From positions 2,386,501-2,450,500 of the forward strand of contig NZ_CP060494.1 of the NCBI RefSeq assembly GCF_014334115.1: 64,000 nucleotides of DNA, written 5' to 3'. Position numbers and translations under genes: made by a program. Positions within the stretch are counted from its first letter, which is position 1. Each line of letters opens with the position of its first letter. The notes below the pieces were generated by a model, which saw only the letters and a program-made list of their open reading frames with translations, was not told the origin of the DNA and did not search any database. This stretch comes from Sphingosinithalassobacter sp. CS137. Its GTDB lineage: Bacteria; Pseudomonadota; Alphaproteobacteria; Sphingomonadales; Sphingomonadaceae. Shown here in pieces: positions 62,224-64,000 of this stretch.

Positions 62224-64000
62224 CTAGCCGCTGTTGCGCAGCGCCGTCGCAATCGCATTGATCGAGAGGAGAATACCCTCGCCGATCCGGCTGTCCTGCT
62301 CGCCCGCGCGGTGGCGCTTCAGCAGCTCGATCTGCAGCAGATTGAGCGGTTCGATATAGGGTAGCCGGAGCCGGATAGACGTTTCGAGTCGCGGGTGTTT
62401 CTCCAGCAGCCGCGTCTGGCGCGTCACGGTCAGCAGTCCGTCGTGCGTGGCGTCCCAGCCTTCGCGAATGCGCCCGAAGATCCGGTCGCGCAGCGTATCG
62501 TCCTCGACCAGCGCCGCATACCGACTGGCGATCCCCATATCGGATTTGGCGAGCACCTGTTCCATATTGTCGAGCGTAGCGGCGAACAGCGGCCAGCCGG
62601 CCGCCATCTCGCGCAGCAGCCCCTTGTCCTCGAAGTCTCGGATCGCCTGGCCCACGCCATACCAGCCGGGGAGCATGACTCGCGCCTGCGCCCAGCTGAA
62701 CACCCAGGGGATGGCGCGCAGATCCTCGATCGCGTCGGACTTCTTGCGGCTCGCCGGCCGCGATCCGATCTTCAGCCCGCTGATCTCGGCGATCGGAGTC
62801 ATCTGGCGGAAGAAGGTGGTGAAGCCCTCGGTCTCGTACACGAGCCCCCGATAGGCGCGGAACGCCGTCTCCGAGAGCCGGTCCATCGCCGCGGAGAAGC
62901 GGTCATAGTCGCGCGCGCTCAGCTTTTCGGGTTCGAGCGTCGCGAGCAGCGTGGCCGATGCCATTGCTTCGAGGTTGGTCGTCGCGCTTTCCGGCGTCCC
63001 GTATTTCGCCGCGATCACTTCGCCTTGCTCGGTGATCCGGATGCGCCCCTGCACCGTGCCGGGCGGCTGTGCACGAATCGCCGCGAACGCCGATCCGCCG
63101 CCACGGCCCACCGCGCCGCCGCGGCCGTGGAAAAGCTGCATCGACACGCCGGCCTTCTCGAACACCGGCTGCAGCGCCGTCGATCCGCGCGACAGCTGCC
63201 AGGTCGAGGTCAGATAGCCGCCGTCCTTGTTCGAGTCGGAATAGCCGATCATCACTTCCTGATGCCCGCGCGCGGCGCTGATCGCGGCAACTTCGGGCAG
63301 CGCGAACCAGGCTTCCATGATCGACGGCGCCGCTTCGAGATCGGCGACCGTCTCGAACAGCGGCACGGCCATTACATGCGCCTGCGGCGTCTCTCCCGGA
63401 ACGTAGAGCCCGGCTTCCTTCAGCAGCACATGGACTTCGAGCAGGTCGGAAACCGACTCCGCCATCGAGACGATGTAGTTGGTGATGCACCTGCGCCCAT
63501 AGCGCGCATGCGCTTCGGCCGCCGCGCGGACGATGGCGAGTTCGGACGCGGTTTCGTCCGAATAGTTCGCATAGGGGCTGGTCAGGGGCCGGGGACTCGC
63601 CAGCTCGCGCCGCAGCAAGGCGATCCGCTCGTCCTCGCTCAGCGCCGCATAATCGTCGCAGACGTTTGCCGACTTCAGCAGCTCGGCAACCACGCGCTCG
63701 TGGACGGCGCTGTTCTGGCGCATGTCGAGCGTGGCGAGATGGAAGCCGAAGGTTTCGACGGCGCGAATCAGCCGCCCCAGCTTGCCGCCGGAGGCGAGCG
63801 GGCTATCGCCGCCGCCCGCAAGCCCATGGGCGATCGCGGCGAGATCGTCGCGAAGCGCGCGGGGATCGGGATAGGGTTCGCCGGTCAGCGTGCCGGGGCG
63901 CGGCGGCGCCTTTCCGACGAGCTTCAGATGGGTGGCTGCGAGCCGCGCATAGATCCCGGAAATGGCGCGGCGATAGGGCTCGTCGGCGCGGCTCGCAGCG
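62224..64000 (-). CDS. ppc: Phosphoenolpyruvate carboxylase, C-terminal part (cut by window edge)
   Basis: The gene enters from the right edge with no start in the window; about 592 C-terminal residues are visible. Diagnostic segments are GFHLATLDMRQNS, GYSDSNKDGGYLTSTWQL (catalytic K), FHGRGGAVGRGG (bicarbonate/PEP-binding loop) and the C-terminal NSG. It carboxylates phosphoenolpyruvate to oxaloacetate, refilling the TCA cycle. The stop is at 62224-62226. Confidence 0.97.
   Translation of the reverse strand, partial: AASRADEPYRRAISGIYARLAATHLKLVGKAPPRPGTLTGEPYPDPRALRDDLAAIAHGLAGGGDSPLASGGKLGRLIRAVETFGFHLATLDMRQNSAVHERVVAELLKSANVCDDYAALSEDERIALLRRELASPRPLTSPYANYSDETASELAIVRAAAEAHARYGRRCITNYIVSMAESVSDLLEVHVLLKEAGLYVPGETPQAHVMAVPLFETVADLEAAPSIMEAWFALPEVAAISAARGHQEVMIGYSDSNKDGGYLTSTWQLSRGSTALQPVFEKAGVSMQLFHGRGGAVGRGGGSAFAAIRAQPPGTVQGRIRITEQGEVIAAKYGTPESATTNLEAMASATLLATLEPEKLSARDYDRFSAAMDRLSETAFRAYRGLVYETEGFTTFFRQMTPIAEISGLKIGSRPASRKKSDAIEDLRAIPWVFSWAQARVMLPGWYGVGQAIRDFEDKGLLREMAAGWPLFAATLDNMEQVLAKSDMGIASRYAALVEDDTLRDRIFGRIREGWDATHDGLLTVTRQTRLLEKHPRLETSIRLRLPYIEPLNLLQIELLKRHRAGEQDSRIGEGILLSINAIATALRNSG

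Overview
The window is high-GC chromosomal DNA from an alphaproteobacterium, most probably a sphingomonad (Sphingomonas or a close relative). This rests on gene content rather than a marker gene: the rnd-lptC-lptA-lptB-rpoN order, a ligase-associated helicase/exonuclease pair, DivK next to a DUF3572 protein, TorF-type porin, DUF3035 lipoprotein downstream of lspA, and palindromic repeats of the kind common in sphingomonad genomes. No rRNA, tRNA, CRISPR array, integrase or insertion sequence was seen. Both ends cut genes: an ABC ATPase on the left and phosphoenolpyruvate carboxylase on the right.

Layout. 0-7.7 kb: SDR oxidoreductase, RlpA-like protein, LOG hydrolase, extensin-like lipoprotein, then serine biosynthesis (serC, serA, separated by a REPIN-like element) and hisZ. 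7.7-9.2 kb: a lower-GC pair that looks like a nuclease toxin and its immunity protein; this is the main accessory feature. 9.2-14.3 kb: ligase-associated helicase and exonuclease, and a ClC channel. 14.4-20 kb: a long minus-strand run with rpoN, the LPS-transport genes lptB/lptA/lptC, RNase D and TerC. 20-30 kb: a double cold-shock-domain protein, the ATP-dependent DNA ligase, metallophosphatase, Dps, GDT1-type transporter, rpmG, DivK, and small operons. 30-44 kb: a minus-strand block of core genes (lspA-ileS-ribF; M19 dipeptidase-folA-thyA; methyltransferase lipoprotein-prfB; PBP1A; amidase). 44.5-52.2 kb: plus-strand rne, M48 protease-DsbA, methyltransferase-like protein, ABC exporter. 52-64 kb: glpX, hom, an AraC regulator/oxygenase pair, an MFS exporter, lipoproteins, thioesterase and ppc.

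Themes. Cell-envelope work is prominent (LPS transport, PBP1A, amidase, RlpA, signal peptidase II, DsbA, M48 protease, a MliC-type lysozyme inhibitor). DNA repair is represented by the ligase, helicase and exonuclease. Serine, histidine, threonine/methionine and folate/thymidylate steps are scattered as short operons, many with 1-4 base stop/start overlaps.

Most interesting points: (1) the toxin/immunity pair at 7.7-9.2 kb; (2) ileS, which carries two palindromic repeat elements inserted in frame plus an atypical editing-domain segment; (3) candidate RNA leaders at serC, rpmG and rne; (4) three broken genes (DUF6265, CPBP protease, DUF1801), two of which need only a one- or two-base change to be intact. 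All functional names come from motif reading and memory of families; no database search was possible.
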